NCBI GenBank assembly: GCA_002749535.1
Contig: MZZL01000392.1
Span: 563,588-627,587 of the forward strand
Direction of reading: 5' to 3'
From: Apophysomyces variabilis
Lineage: Eukaryota; Mucoromycota; Mucoromycetes; Mucorales; Mucoraceae
DNA length: 64,000 bases
Both the position numbers and the translations under genes were made by a program. Under the pieces are notes generated by a model. That model was not told the DNA's origin. It made no database searches and was given only the letters and a program-made list of their open reading frames with translations. Positions 53,524 through 64,000 of the stretch are shown here, piece by piece. Each line of letters opens with the position of its first letter. The stretch's first letter is position 1.

Positions 53524-55266
53524 CTAAATCACTTCCTGTTGATTCAATTTCACGTTGTCTACATAATGGCAAAGAACGGTAAATAATGAGGAATGTAATC
53601 CCCCCGCACGAACGCTTCCTAAGTTTTCAAGCACCTCCTGAAGTTGAGTAGATTTTAACCGGACCAGCTTTTTCTTGGAGTCATAAGAATACCATTGCGT
53701 GTCACGGAGGGGTGGCTGGCTTGCTGTATTTCCATCCGCAGTACACCCCGCATCATTAAATCTAGTGAGCTTATAAACACAGTCCTTCTCACTGTGAATA
53801 TCCAAGCACTTGAGCCCAGCAAGTGGGTAGTAAATCGTATGCTCTCGTCGTGCAGGTACGTCGTACCAGCATCCAAGGGAGTATAAACGAGGACAATATG
53901 TGGACAAATACAGATAGACTTGGTTATCGATCTCTTCTGCGTGGATCTTCAGTCGCCTTAGTTTGCGATGTTGTTGTTGCCACGGCTGTCCTTCTGCCGA
54001 TAGCATGGTATTTTGACGGGTGTCAATTTGTGGTGCTCTCAGGAACAAGTGTTCAAGGTTCTCCAGTTCATTCAGAACGACATCCACTTCTACAGTTGTC
54101 TGATAAAACCATACGACCAGATCAACCAAGACAGGACAAAGTTTCAATGGTTCCAGAATTTCCTGGACATTCAGCTTTTGTTTTACCCAGATATTCACTT
54201 GACAGAGCGTTCTTGAAAAAGCCTGTGTTTTCTGCCAAAACCAGGACGGCTTTCCGTAATGACACACAAGATAGGTCATCGGTGCACGGATCGAAGCAAG
54301 ATGATCCAAAAACAAGCGGTAATCTTCGAAGCCAGCCATGTTTAACTTCTTGAGATGCCGACAAGACGCGGCAAGTGACTTGGCGTCCTTTTGTGTATGG
54401 AAGAGTTCATATTCCGGAGGGCACAGGTTCAATGTTTCTAGATGCGTATATTTTCGCGAGAAATAAGGGTACCATAGATAGACACTTTTCTTTTTCAAAG
54501 ACAGTTCGCGTACGGTGTGGCATGGTACAATGTCTTGCAGCTCTTCTATTCTGAACGACCAGAGCGTATCCAATCTTAGACAGCGTAACCGTGAGAGCGT
54601 ATTGTGGAGCATCTCCAGATCGGCCACGGAGATGATTTCATCCCTCGCTTCGGTACCCTTGTAAGGTTGGAAGTATATATCCAATTCTTCGAGCGCTTCT
54701 AACTCTGTCATCGCCTGATACCACTCTTCCTTTCTCATGATGGTCACTGATAAAGCCCTTAGACGGTGTCGAAAATAGCTGATAGGGAGGCTACAGGGTG
54801 TCAGAAAACGGTGTTTGATAACTACCCTGTCAAGATAATCCAGTCCGGGCAAAAACGATAGCCACTTCAGGTAGCCCTTGTTGTTGTTGGTTGTTGTTGT
54901 TGAGGCATCCGGTAGGGTATTTGAGAGCAGCTGCGCAGGCAAAGGTAGGTTGCTTTCATAGATGGCATGCTCTATCCGCAGCTCATGAACGTACTGAACT
55001 ACACTTCTGTTTGACCTTGTCGTTGTCATCGTAATGAGCGTGTTGAGGAACGATCGAAACTGCTTGTCAGAATGTATCTCTACCGAACCGTACAGCAGCG
55101 GAATCAATGCATCATACCATGACCGGCAGACGGTGACAAGGAGCGGCCATGTCCTCCTGGGTAAACGATCTGCTATGTCTTGTAGGATCTCTGGTGGTAG
55201 AGCTTCGTTGCAGGTATGCAAGGATAAGTTCTTTACTTCTGCCGAAAGCAATGAATGTCTGGGCAT
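53524..55266 (-). CDS. F-box protein with leucine-rich-repeat-like C-terminus (paralogue B)
   Basis: An intronless gene of 580 residues from the ATG at 55266. The F-box at residues 22-65 reads LPPEILQDIADRLPRRTWPL and CRSWYDALIPLLYGSV. Leucine-rich units follow (ELEALEELDIYFQ, RLRCLRLDTLWS, HLETLNLCPPEYE, NLEHLFLRAPQ, GLKCLDIHSEKD). Role as for paralogue A: Skp1 binding and substrate selection in an SCF ligase, target unknown. The resemblance to 24897-26609 runs the whole length. Insertions in the middle include an Asn/Thr run (TTTTNNN). A TATATAAA element at 55303-55310 lies about 40 nt upstream of the ATG. Confidence 0.85.
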   Translation of the reverse strand: MPRHSLLSAEVKNLSLHTCNEALPPEILQDIADRLPRRTWPLLVTVCRSWYDALIPLLYGSVEIHSDKQFRSFLNTLITMTTTRSNRSVVQYVHELRIEHAIYESNLPLPAQLLSNTLPDASTTTTNNNKGYLKWLSFLPGLDYLDRVVIKHRFLTPCSLPISYFRHRLRALSVTIMRKEEWYQAMTELEALEELDIYFQPYKGTEARDEIISVADLEMLHNTLSRLRCLRLDTLWSFRIEELQDIVPCHTVRELSLKKKSVYLWYPYFSRKYTHLETLNLCPPEYELFHTQKDAKSLAASCRHLKKLNMAGFEDYRLFLDHLASIRAPMTYLVCHYGKPSWFWQKTQAFSRTLCQVNIWVKQKLNVQEILEPLKLCPVLVDLVVWFYQTTVEVDVVLNELENLEHLFLRAPQIDTRQNTMLSAEGQPWQQQHRKLRRLKIHAEEIDNQVYLYLSTYCPRLYSLGCWYDVPARREHTIYYPLAGLKCLDIHSEKDCVYKLTRFNDAGCTADGNTASQPPLRDTQWYSYDSKKKLVRLKSTQLQEVLENLGSVRAGGLHSSLFTVLCHYVDNVKLNQQEVI

Positions 55267-56746
55267 ATGTGTATGACCACTTCGTGGCAAACAATTGTTG
55301 TCTTTATATACTTTTCTTTCCTGTATTGTTTGACAAACGGTGTTGGAAAGACCGATCAGGCTTAGCGTTTTAGGATGTTAGTGCGTGTTTCTCTCTGTGT
55401 GTACCAGGGAAAGTGACACAAGCATTCGAATTGGTGGCGAACTCGAAAGATAAAACTTTGCCACACATTTCCACCTTCTTTCTTTCTTTTTTTCTCTACA
55501 AGCGCCAAAATAACCCAAAAGATGGAGACCGTCAGCTCGTGATGATGTACAGTGTTATCTTGACAGCTGGATTGTTTGTCGTTCAGAAAGTTCATTAAAA
55601 AGTTTCACTGCTTGAATAAAGTTTTGCAGCAGCCAAGACATGGTCATACAGTGCCTCGCCGTTAATTTCAAGCTTCGGGATCTTCCGCGTATTTAGAGGA
55701 AACTGCTAAGGAACCTACTGCTCTATTATCCTCAGCGAACTTTAAACCTCGTAGCTTTCAATCATTATATGAAATACGGAGGACTTGAGATTTGGAAGTA
55801 ACCACTGTATTCTCGACAAGAACGAATAGCATGTAAACATTATCGCGGCACACAGGACACGGGTTGCTTCTGCGGATCATCAGAGATATTGAATAGAGCG
55901 AAACTGAACCGACTAATTAACTACACTGAATGTAGGCTGTGTACACAGTATATTGGAGATAGAACCTAATTCACGTTTAGAGAAGAGAAAACGTGTGTAG
56001 AGAAGGAGGATAGTATGAGCTAACAATACGCACTTCTGCTGGAATCGAATTTATTCATCTCCACGCTCTGTCCACCTGTGATACCAATATCCGGACCGTA
56101 AGGAACCTTATATTTACTGTTATATATCCTCAATAACAACCTTTGTCGTTCCTGCATCATTGATATTGAACTGTAACCAACAGGAGGTATTTGTCGCAAC
56201 AAATTTGGATAATTCTTAATTGAACCAATCAATACCATGCTATCACCGGATCTTAGCTGGCTCTCTCCTTCAAATGAGTACCTGCCCAGGCAACGTACAT
56301 ATGAGTACTCAAGCATTGTATGAAACTTAGTATTACAAACAGTACAATAGGGCTTGCATGCGCCTATTTTAGAGAGCCTAGAATATGCATAGCATTAGAA
56401 TATCCCATTAGAAACTGTCTTGTTTGTCAAGACATTCCTGGGGTGTTCCATGCTTTTACTACATCCTATACAACAGTCGAATGCTGGCGTTCTTCTAATT
56501 CCAGAAGTTCAGCCAACGAAGGATAGGCTATTTGCTTTCTCTGTTCAAGTCCTTTCTTAATATGAATTCTATACAAATATTTTACTTGATGTCTTGTAAC
56601 CTTCATTGACTTTTGGGTGTTGTGCCTACCCTGATTGATTTCAAACTCCACTTTATGTGAGAGAGTTCAATTTCTCGGCCTTGCAAGCAAAGGGTCCGAT
56701 CCATTCCTTGCCAAAGTGACATTGCGTATTTGGAGTTGATAGGGAC
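55267..56746. other. intergenic with unassigned minus-strand frames
   Basis: A 98-codon minus frame at 56316-56020 has protein-like composition (EGESQLRSGDSMVLIGSIKN, YGPDIGITGG), and another at 56651-56466 is helical and charged (LEQRKQIAYPSLAELLELEE). They may be remains of one decayed gene read on the minus strand, but no family was recognised. The last 100 nt are upstream of the cobalamin adenosyltransferase gene. Confidence 0.3.
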
Positions 56747-57919
56747 ATGAAGATCTACACGAAAACGGGCGACAAGGGTAAATTCAACGTTGCTACAATG
56801 AGGGAACCAGCATTGATCTTTGTATGGTTCATCTTTTGGAATGCAGGCACCTCTGGACTCTATAACGGGGAGCGGCGTGATAAGGACGATATTATTTTTG
56901 AAGCTCTTGGTAAGGGAACGTTGAAGACAAAGAATCAAATCTATGTTTTCTCACTGTATGATGCATCTAGGTACGACTGACGAACTGAGCTCCTACCTTG
57001 GGTAAATAAAAAGGATGTCTTCATCCCTCCTTTGCTTTGCTGCATATCAAAAAAAACATAACTTTCTTTTTGTTTATATATTGCTTTGCATATAGCATAG
57101 TACGGGAGTACTGTGACGACATGAATGAGCAGACCATGGGCGAGCAATTAGAAAAGGCAAGTTATCTTTTTCTCTCTTCGGCATCGGTTTTGCTCTCTTA
57201 AAGAAAAGGATGTGTCTTTCTCTAAAACCCATGATGGGAAAATGATAACAATGATTTAATCACAGGTTCAATGTTGGTTACAAGATGCTGGTTCGAATAT
57301 TGCCACGCCACGCGAGCATTCTAGTGAAACACGCCTAGGTAAAGTTTAGGAAAATAAAGAGAACGGGGGAGTAAAAGATCAAAGCAGGAAGCTGGATATT
57401 TGTATGGCATCTTGCCCTTCTTATGATGTACTATTTTCCCTTACATTAGCGCGAACGGAATTTGACGTTGAATGTGTAAGCGAGCTCGAGCAATGGATTG
57501 ATGCAATGGATGAGGAATTACCTCGTTTAACTCAATTTATCCTGCCGGTAAAAAAAAAAAAAAAGAAAAAAAAAGACATCCTCGTGTTTCCTTTTTTTTT
57601 TGGTTGTTGTTGCTGTTGTTCATATCTTAAGGATAGTCCGGAGGACATGCAAGCGCTAATCTGCATGTGGCACGATCTATCTGCCGTCGTGCAGAACGTC
57701 GTGTTCAACCATTGATTCGAGACCGAATGTGTGATGCTAGCGTTGGCATATTCTTAAATCGGTAAAGCAACTTTAAATAACAGACTAAGGAAAACGTCCA
57801 GGATAATTGCAGACATTAACCACTTTTTTAGACTGAGCGATTACTTGTTTGAAGCAGCAAGATACCTAAGTATGAAGCAAGGGAAGCCGGAAAAGATATA
57901 TCAAAAAGTGAAGTCATAG
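56747..57919 (+). CDS. MMAB: ATP:cob(I)alamin adenosyltransferase, PduO/MMAB type, 8 exons
   Basis: Exons 56747-56777, 56847-56909, 56971-57001, 57096-57156, 57266-57338, 57450-57547, 57637-57761 and 57832-57919 join to 189 residues. The ATP-binding N-terminus TKTGDKGTSGLYNGERR, the GTTDELSSYLGIVREY block, TQFILPSGGHASANLHVARS, RSICRRAERRV and FLNRLSDYLFEAARY are the signature segments of the PduO family. The enzyme transfers the adenosyl group of ATP to cob(I)alamin, making the cofactor of methylmalonyl-CoA mutase in mitochondria. Intron 4 begins GCAAGT (GC-AG); no usable GT donor exists there. The model starts right at the catalytic domain with no targeting sequence, so an upstream exon could be missing. 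Finding a B12 enzyme agrees with an early-diverging fungus. Confidence 0.92.
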
Positions 57920-59185
57920 TGATTCAATAAACTTGCTAATAAAATGAACATTGTGTTATCATTTCCTAGATCGTTAGATAGATAGTAGGACGGGCAATGG
58001 CTATAGGAAGGGTATTTGCTCACGTGTTCCATGAGGAAACCTTGGCTATTTCAAATCAATCTGCCGTTGGTTTAATTTCAGTAATGGACAATTCCGCTTT
58101 AACTTGATCTTCCTCGCCCATGAGCAGTAATGCTTTTAGTGAAGTGAATGCCGATGTTACTCATGCCTTGTAAAAGCTTGCAGACCAGATTTTTTCCATA
58201 GCTAATGCTTATCCAGTTGTTGGAATCAAAATCGATAGACGACACGAGGATTTTGCAACGTCCGATCGGAACAGGAGTACCATGAACCAAGGGAAAGCTG
58301 GTCAAAAAGTAATTAAATGCAGGATCTGTATGAGTTGGCTATCTTCAATGTAGAACAAAACTTGTAATGAATAAAGTGAATCGAGCAAATATTTGGTTTA
58401 CACCGTTTCCACTACCTTCATCGGAGTTCTGTATTCTTATCACTCATGACGGATTTTGTAAGAGAAAATAGAATTGCCTCGTTTCTGCTTAAGACCCGAC
58501 CCCTCTCTCTCTTCCGGGAGCGATCCCTGCAGTGACAAAACAGAAATGTCATTCGCATAACCGACTTGTTTTCTGGGTAATATTTTGCTTTGCTTTTCTA
58601 TGATTTGGATAGGTTTAGGCAGTTTTATCTGAGTTACGTTGTGGGTGGAGCAATACTACGCCATTCTGGTTTCACAGCGAACCCATAAGGAAAGCAAATT
58701 GGTCTGTTCCTGTTCGGGTAGCTCTCAGGCAATGCATCTGTGTTGAATCCCCGATGACCCATGCCACCTGAAATCTTGTGTTATTCATAAGGCCCATTTG
58801 GAATATGAGTTACGTAAAATAAACAGCGTAGGACAGAACCACAGGTTGGTAACCCCTCTTTCCTCCACTTCAAAAGGAATAGACGTAGATTCGATTGAGA
58901 AGTTAAGAGAAAAAGCAAACTGTAATGCTTATGAATGTCTTATTTCAAATGATTTGCAGTCTATTATTGATTTTGGAAAACGTAAATTTGCAAGATGCAT
59001 AATGGTACTACTGAACATAAGGGCATAGAAAAAGGAAAACAACACTAAATTAACGAAAGAATAAAAACACACGGCGATATATACAAAAAAAAAGATATAA
59101 AGAGAGCGACTTGAAAAGAGGCGAAAGAAAAAGGCAGACCGAAAAACCAAAACGAGAAAAAAAGGGTGCATAAGTAAATATGAGA
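57920..59185. other. intergenic, no gene recognised
   Basis: Short frames only: 58099-58305 minus (NNWISISYGKNLVCKLLQGM) and 58798-59028 plus. Neither resembles a known family. The right end, rich in A, is the 3' flank of the copper-fist gene. Confidence 0.35.
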
Positions 59186-60887
59186 CTAGAGGCGTCGATC
59201 GTCGTCATCGGAGCTGTAAGATGACGAAGTAGAAGAGCACGCTCGTTGTGCAGAAAATAATCCAGCATAGGGATCCAGGGTACTGTTTCCTAGGAAGAAG
59301 TTGCCAGGATGAACAAAACAGCCAGGACAGGTACAGGTGGGACCACAGTAACAGGTAACAATACGTGTTGTCATCCTGGAGGTGGGATCTTCTTGACCAG
59401 ACTTGGGTAACGGGGTGATCGTGATAACCACCGATTCGCCTTGATCATGGCTAATGCTGGGACGACAAGCAGAGTGACAGGCAAAACTACCACAATAATT
59501 AGTTGGAGGACGTGCAGGAGTAGCAGCAGATAGGATAGCCGAGGACGTGGATGTGGACGACGACGTCGAAGGGGGGAGTGACAGACTTGGCAGCCCTTGC
59601 ATGGATGATTTGCTGTTGTCTTCATGGGTCAGCACTTGATTAAGCAGGGCCGTCAATTCATCTGGATGTGTCAAGGCGAGATCACGCACTAGGGCTTCAT
59701 CTTCAGCAGCAGCAGCGGCAGCAGCGACGGCCTGGTCGGCTTCGGAAATGGAGGGATGCAGCTGCCCATCGAATGACTGTAAGGGGTGGTCATCCTCCTT
59801 GGATAAAGGAAAACCCATGTCGGAAGACGACGGAAGCATCGGTATGGAGGAAGTCGACGTATTGGTAGCAGAGAGACATGGATCGGACAGGTAGCCAGAA
59901 CTAGTAGAACACGGGGATCGGGAATAAGGACGTTGCTGTTGTTGTTGTTGTCGTCTCGTGCTCGATGTCGGTCGTCGCCGCGGACTCTTGGGCTGGCCAT
60001 CAAAAAAACGAGGCACGGTGCCATGAGGCTTCTGAAAGACAAATCCTAAGTTCATCGTTTCGTTATGTCGCATGGCAGCCGAGGAAGACTGGGGACTGAC
60101 GACAGCCCAAGAATAAGCAGGATCACTTAAGGACGGCTGCGGCGAAATAGGGCAACCAAAGGAACTCGTATCGATATAACGTTGTGCATCCTTGTACACA
60201 TTTACATCGGAGCTGTCGGGATTCGCTGGCTTGCTATCACGCCCGGCCGATAACGACAAAGAGCGCATCCTAGTTTTTTCAGGACATGTACAACCAGCCG
60301 CCTGCGGCATGCTTTGTTGCTGCTGCTGCTGTTGAGTTGAATTCACCATGACGATCTCTTGGCGCTCAGTACATACGCCGTTACTTTTCTTAGAATTGGC
60401 TGAACAACGCTGACAATTGGCGGAAGATAACTCCTGACATTGCTGTTGCTTCTGTGACGACCATTGAGCTAGCGTATTTGAGAAAAGGCGAAAAAAGGGT
60501 TATCGAGATACAGAACAAGAGAAAACATGAGAGCGTGAGCCATGACAATTTTCCCAAAAAAAAAAATCCTAGTGTGACGTACCTTTTGACTTGTCGCCAC
60601 AGACACATTTGATATGTATCTGCTTTGTTTTCCTTAAATCTCTGCAATAAGCGCATTGAGTAACAGGACGTCCTTTCTTTCGAATTTCGAAGAGTGGTCT
60701 TTCTAAATGGTTGCAATTGGACGAACGATGACCCTGCGAAGATATAAAGGAAAAAAGAAAAGACAAGGGAAAAAATGGTGACGGTGCCACGATGATCAGC
60801 TATTTTCAAAACCAGTGTTACCTATGACGATTTTTAACAAACCTTGATGCAGGTGGCGCACGCAAATTTGACGCCGTTAATAAGCAT
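59186..60887 (-). CDS. copper-fist transcription factor, Cuf1/Mac1-like
   Basis: Exons 60887-60843, 60733-60583 and 60468-59186 give 492 residues. The N-terminal copper fist is complete: MLINGVKFACATCIKGHRSS with the Cys-x2-Cys...Cys-x-His zinc/copper ligands, RPLFEIRKKGRPVTQCAYCR (the KGRP minor-groove motif) and HIKCVCGDKSK. Long Ser/Gln-rich stretches follow, with poly-Gln near residues 120 and 240. Near the C-terminus is TCYCGPTCTCPGCFVHPGN, a C-x-C-x4-C-x-C-x2-C-x2-H box. That box is the copper-sensing motif of Cuf1 and Mac1, activators of high-affinity copper (or iron) uptake under limitation. Yeast Ace1 types carry different Cys arrays, so a Cuf1/Mac1 role is favoured. It acts in the nucleus. 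Confidence 0.93.
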
Positions 60888-62902
60888 TGGGAACGTTATG
60901 CGTATAAGTTTGATAAATATATATTATTAAAAAAGACAACAAAAATGTGGGAAAGGTTTGCCAAAGGGAAAAAGAAAAAGAAGTATGGATCTTGTTACGT
61001 TTTCTTGTATAAAAAAGAAGAAGAGAAAGAGGAAAGAAGTTGGAAAAGTAAGAAAAAAGGGAATTGAACGAAGGAACAGACCAAAAGCTCACAAGCATTC
61101 ACTGCTTAACTGAGCTGACGTCGTTCAAACGAAAACTGTTTAAGAAACTGAGGAAGAAACCTTTGCTGTTTAGATATCCGAGAAAATTGGGGACAGAAAG
61201 TATTCATAACCAATGCAGGGTAAAACGGTTGGGATCGACAAGGCAGAAAAAAAGATAGAAAGAAAAAAAAAGAAAAGAAAAAAGGAAGAAATATAATTAT
61301 CACCACAACCCCCAAATTAGCTGTTGAATTTTCACGAAAAAGGTAAAGTGGTAAAATGGGGAAAAAATCAAAAGAGATCTTGTTCTCTTTTTCCGTTTGC
61401 TAAGTAGAAATAGATATATAGGGGAAGTAGAAGAAATAAAAGAGAAAAAAGAGAGAGAGAGAGAGAGAGGAAATTAGGGAATAGATTGAATGGCTGTATT
61501 TGAAGGGACTTAATATTTTTGGTGAGATGGGCTGGTGATCCTTTTTTTTTTTGCGAAGAAGCTGAAGTGAAATAAAAAAACAGTCAGAATATAGGGAAAC
61601 AGTCAAAGAAGATCGTGGTTCCGGGTTCCGTATATGAACTTCATTTTGCCATTTGCTGCGTGTGTCCTGTTTATCGTGTCATCTGCTAAAATGCTTCGCT
61701 GGGCAATAGAAAAGTAACGATGGGCATTGGCTAAAATTCACGCAAGACTGGCAATTTAAACATCCACTTTTTTCCCCTGTCCTGAATTTACGGTGCAATA
61801 GCGATATGAGCGCATCATTGTTTCACCAAACTATTTTGTGAAATACCAGCCACAGCTTTTTTCCTTTGCACCGCGAAGAGTTTGTCTGCACCTGTCTCTT
61901 TCTCTGTCGAACTCCCTGAAAAAGGGGCACGTTCCCAAATCAGGGTGCGAGGTTTTTCTTTCTTTTTTGGTCTTTTTGTACTGCGTTTGAAAATTGTCAT
62001 CAGTTACAGAATACTGGATCTCTCTCTCTCTCTCTCACCACCATTCCCTCTTTCGGCCCCTGCCCCTTAGAGAAATTTGACACAGTCATCATCATCATGC
62101 TCGTCATTTCAAAAGATGATCATCATCTCCCATCGTGTCGCAGAATAAAGATTAACAAACATTTTCTTCGATTCACCTATGTATTGGTTACTATGACACT
62201 ACATTGCTAGGTTATACAACGTTGTCATGGTTCAAATTGTCCTAACAATCCAGCTGATACTACGTGATTCATCCTCTTTTGATTGGATAACTTTCAAGTA
62301 ATCAGGAATCAAACGCTTCGTAGTTCCGAAGTCAAAAAAAAATTACCCTTTCCTGCTTCTTTGTTGTTCTTTTTCAGTGAATACTAGAGAGACAAAGATA
62401 AAAGGGAGAATGAAGCGAAGAAAGAAATAAATAAATAACAAAAAAAAAAAGAAAGATCAGCTTACCTCAGCAAGCTGTTATCTGAAGCAAAAAAGCCAGA
62501 TCCACACATTGTTCATTTCGATTTTTGTTTTTCCTAAGAGAGTTTAGGAAAATAATAAATAGTACTGAATTTTCCTTTTGCCTACTGCCATACTAAGGAA
62601 TCCCCGAAACGCCCTTTCGGCGCTTGGGTTTGGGTTAGCATACCCTATGGGGCGGAACGGGCTGGCGGAGGGGGCCTTGTGGTCATTCTAGAAATTGAAT
62701 TCAGAGTCTCATGTGCGCACCATCAACTGATTGGCTGTTCCTTGGCTTCAAAGACATCATTCTGCCTAAACAGCCATCGCCTTTTTTTTAAAGTGTACAA
62801 GAATTTTTTGGAAAGCCGCGCTGCGGACAAAAAACTTTTTTAGTGAGAGTTGAGGTCTTTTTTTTTTTTTTTCCTTTTTACGATTTTGCACATGATACTT
62901 AC
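60888..62902. other. intergenic upstream of the copper-fist gene, no gene recognised
   Basis: Contains GA microsatellites (near 61450-61470), CT runs (near 62020-62038) and long A/T tracts. A GC-rich hairpin-like patch (CGCCCTTTCGGCG) lies at 62610-62622. No frame has family resemblance. Confidence 0.4.
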
Positions 62903-63001
62903 AGCAGGAACATTCTCCATTTGGCGAACGCTCAATGACCTATCAGCCACTAAAGCTGCCTTTGCATCAGCACAAAGTTTGTCACAGAGTTGGCATGGCA
63001 T
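62903..63001 (-). CDS. possible coding exon of an unidentified small Cys-containing protein
   Basis: An ATG at 63001 opens 33 codons (MPCQLCDKLCADAKAALVAD and so on) that end cleanly at a GTAAGT donor. An acceptor-like TCTACAG lies 12 nt upstream of the ATG, as if a leader intron ends there. The C-x2-C-x3-C pattern and the even codon composition look genuine, but the following exon was not found with confidence. One candidate begins after CCGCAG near 62822. Confidence 0.3.
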
Positions 63002-63838
63002 CGCATGCCGATTCAGAACTGTAGATACAGAGAACAGATGCATCTGTCATCCGTATATGCGCTCTATACTCCCGCAAGACCACATTAATTAAGGTTATTT
63101 TGTCTTTTTCCGCACCATTAGAACCCTGACTACATCAACTTCATTATCCGTTTTATTTGTATCGCGCTGTTTTCTACCGTCTTATAGACTAAGGGAACCA
63201 AACAGCTGTCATTCAAAAAAAAAGCCACGGCATTGAGACATTTTAGTTTACCCAAAAAGAAAACGAAAAAAAAATTAGGGAAAAGAGGTAGATATTTAGA
63301 CAAAGCGGTTATTTCCGATGATTGAGAAGGTTGGCCAACGTGAGTAGAACGGACGATGGTTCGCATCGATCGACATTGAGCCGCTATCGTCAAGTGACGT
63401 GAAAAGAACGAGTCGTTTCTAGTAGCTGTAGAAAAGAACGGGTTCTCGTGATATTCTATGACAAAATCGTATGAAGAAAAAGTTACGTGTTCTAGTGCGG
63501 TAATCCAGAAAGATTTGCATAGAGAGAAGCTTAAGGCTGCAAAAACTTGTTAGAAGAGGCTTTACAGTTGGAATACTCGGGGACATGTTAGCTAAATTAC
63601 ACTGGGTGTCATACTACGGTGGGACACATAAAGATTGGCAACATTAGCTAACCAATCACTAACTATCATGTCCATGGGCATAAATTGGATATTATATAAG
63701 GGCTTGCATCTTGTGCAACAGAGAAAGAGAAAGAAACCTGGAGTGAGCAAGTCCGAACTTATAGACAACTTACAAGCACCATGGAGAACTATTTCCCGTC
63801 TCATTCAACAAATGTTGCCCTGAAACAAAAGAGAAGAC
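63002..63838. other. intergenic, no gene recognised
   Basis: A minus frame at 63130-63393 and a plus frame at 63635-63823 show no known family. Confidence 0.35.
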
Positions 63839-64000
63839 ATGGTTACCAACCGCTTGGTCCTAAAGACCGACAAACAACTTTTGGTATACGTCATATACGA
63901 AACTACGAATAATTTGCGCCTGCTCTTGTTTATTGCTGACAAGCTAAGCCCAACGCGTTATTTAGCATTTCCTCCTTTTCATCGTTTGCATTGGAGTATA
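63839..64000 (+). CDS. open frame running off the right edge, unidentified
   Basis: From an ATG at 63839 the plus strand stays open for 54 codons to the edge (MVTNRLVLKTDKQLLVYVIY, later LSPTRYLAFPPFH). No family is recognised and the frame may be fortuitous. Confidence 0.2.
   Translation, partial: MVTNRLVLKTDKQLLVYVIYETTNNLRLLLFIADKLSPTRYLAFPPFHRLHWSI

Noticed and set aside
62590..62680. tRNA-like or hairpin patch
   Set aside because: A GC hairpin is visible but no cloverleaf with proper arms could be drawn.
1..64000. CRISPR arrays, rRNA or tRNA genes, bacterial operons
   Set aside because: No spaced direct repeats of CRISPR type and no rRNA or convincing tRNA sequence; introns and gene content show a eukaryotic nuclear region.

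Overview
The window reads as nuclear DNA of an early-diverging filamentous fungus, most likely Mucoromycota (Mucorales-like). It has AT-rich intergenic DNA and many short GT-AG introns (about 50-150 nt). Its genes include a front-end Delta-6-type desaturase, a PduO-type cobalamin adenosyltransferase (a B12 enzyme absent from most Dikarya), a BOI-type SH3-SAM-PH protein and several classes of DNA and tyrosine-recombinase transposon. Species cannot be fixed from sequence alone. All spliced models below were built by eye from splice sites, reading phase and family alignment from memory; every multi-exon model closes in frame.

Layout. 0-29 kb is mainly host genes: an F-box/WD40 gene cut by the left edge (minus), a degenerate OTU-bearing transposon fragment, a tiny spliced CMC4 gene (minus), BOI-like (plus), Delta-6 desaturase (minus), an MFS monocarboxylate-type transporter with two micro-exons (minus), a LisH-CTLH-CRA GID-type protein (plus), ribosomal protein eL38 (minus), a decayed FAR1/MULE transposon (plus), a bacterial-looking YjaB-type acetyltransferase (plus), COX18/OXA1-type insertase (minus), an F-box protein (plus) and an mpaB-type oxygenase (plus).

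29-52 kb is a transposon island. In order it holds a possible decayed DNA-transposon fragment, a TEPA-repeat/coiled-coil gene of unknown function, an intact four-exon Crypton-like tyrosine recombinase gene (688 aa), a second Crypton-like copy with one frameshift, and a 35-36 bp tandem repeat. A decayed DIRS-type retrotransposon with readable inverted terminal repeats and internal complementary region follows. A complete hAT transposon with a perfect 8-bp target duplication and an intact 707-aa transposase is nested in the DIRS reverse transcriptase. A second DIRS-like fragment with an intact gag and a Tc1/IS630-type remnant complete the island.

52-64 kb returns to host genes: an uncharacterised Cys-containing ORF pair, a second F-box protein related to the one at 25 kb (minus), cobalamin adenosyltransferase (plus, 8 exons, one GC-AG intron) and a copper-fist transcription factor of the Cuf1/Mac1 type (minus). 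The right 3 kb holds only weak candidates.

The genes do not form one pathway. Mitochondrial and metal biology recur (CMC4, COX18, copper-fist regulator, cobalamin adenosyltransferase), but no linkage of function can be claimed. The most unusual locus is 31.7-35.8 kb: the TEPA-repeat gene and the intact Crypton-type recombinase gene lie on the same strand, and each is preceded by a similar cluster of GTGAC/GTCAC motifs. They may be one two-gene mobile element.
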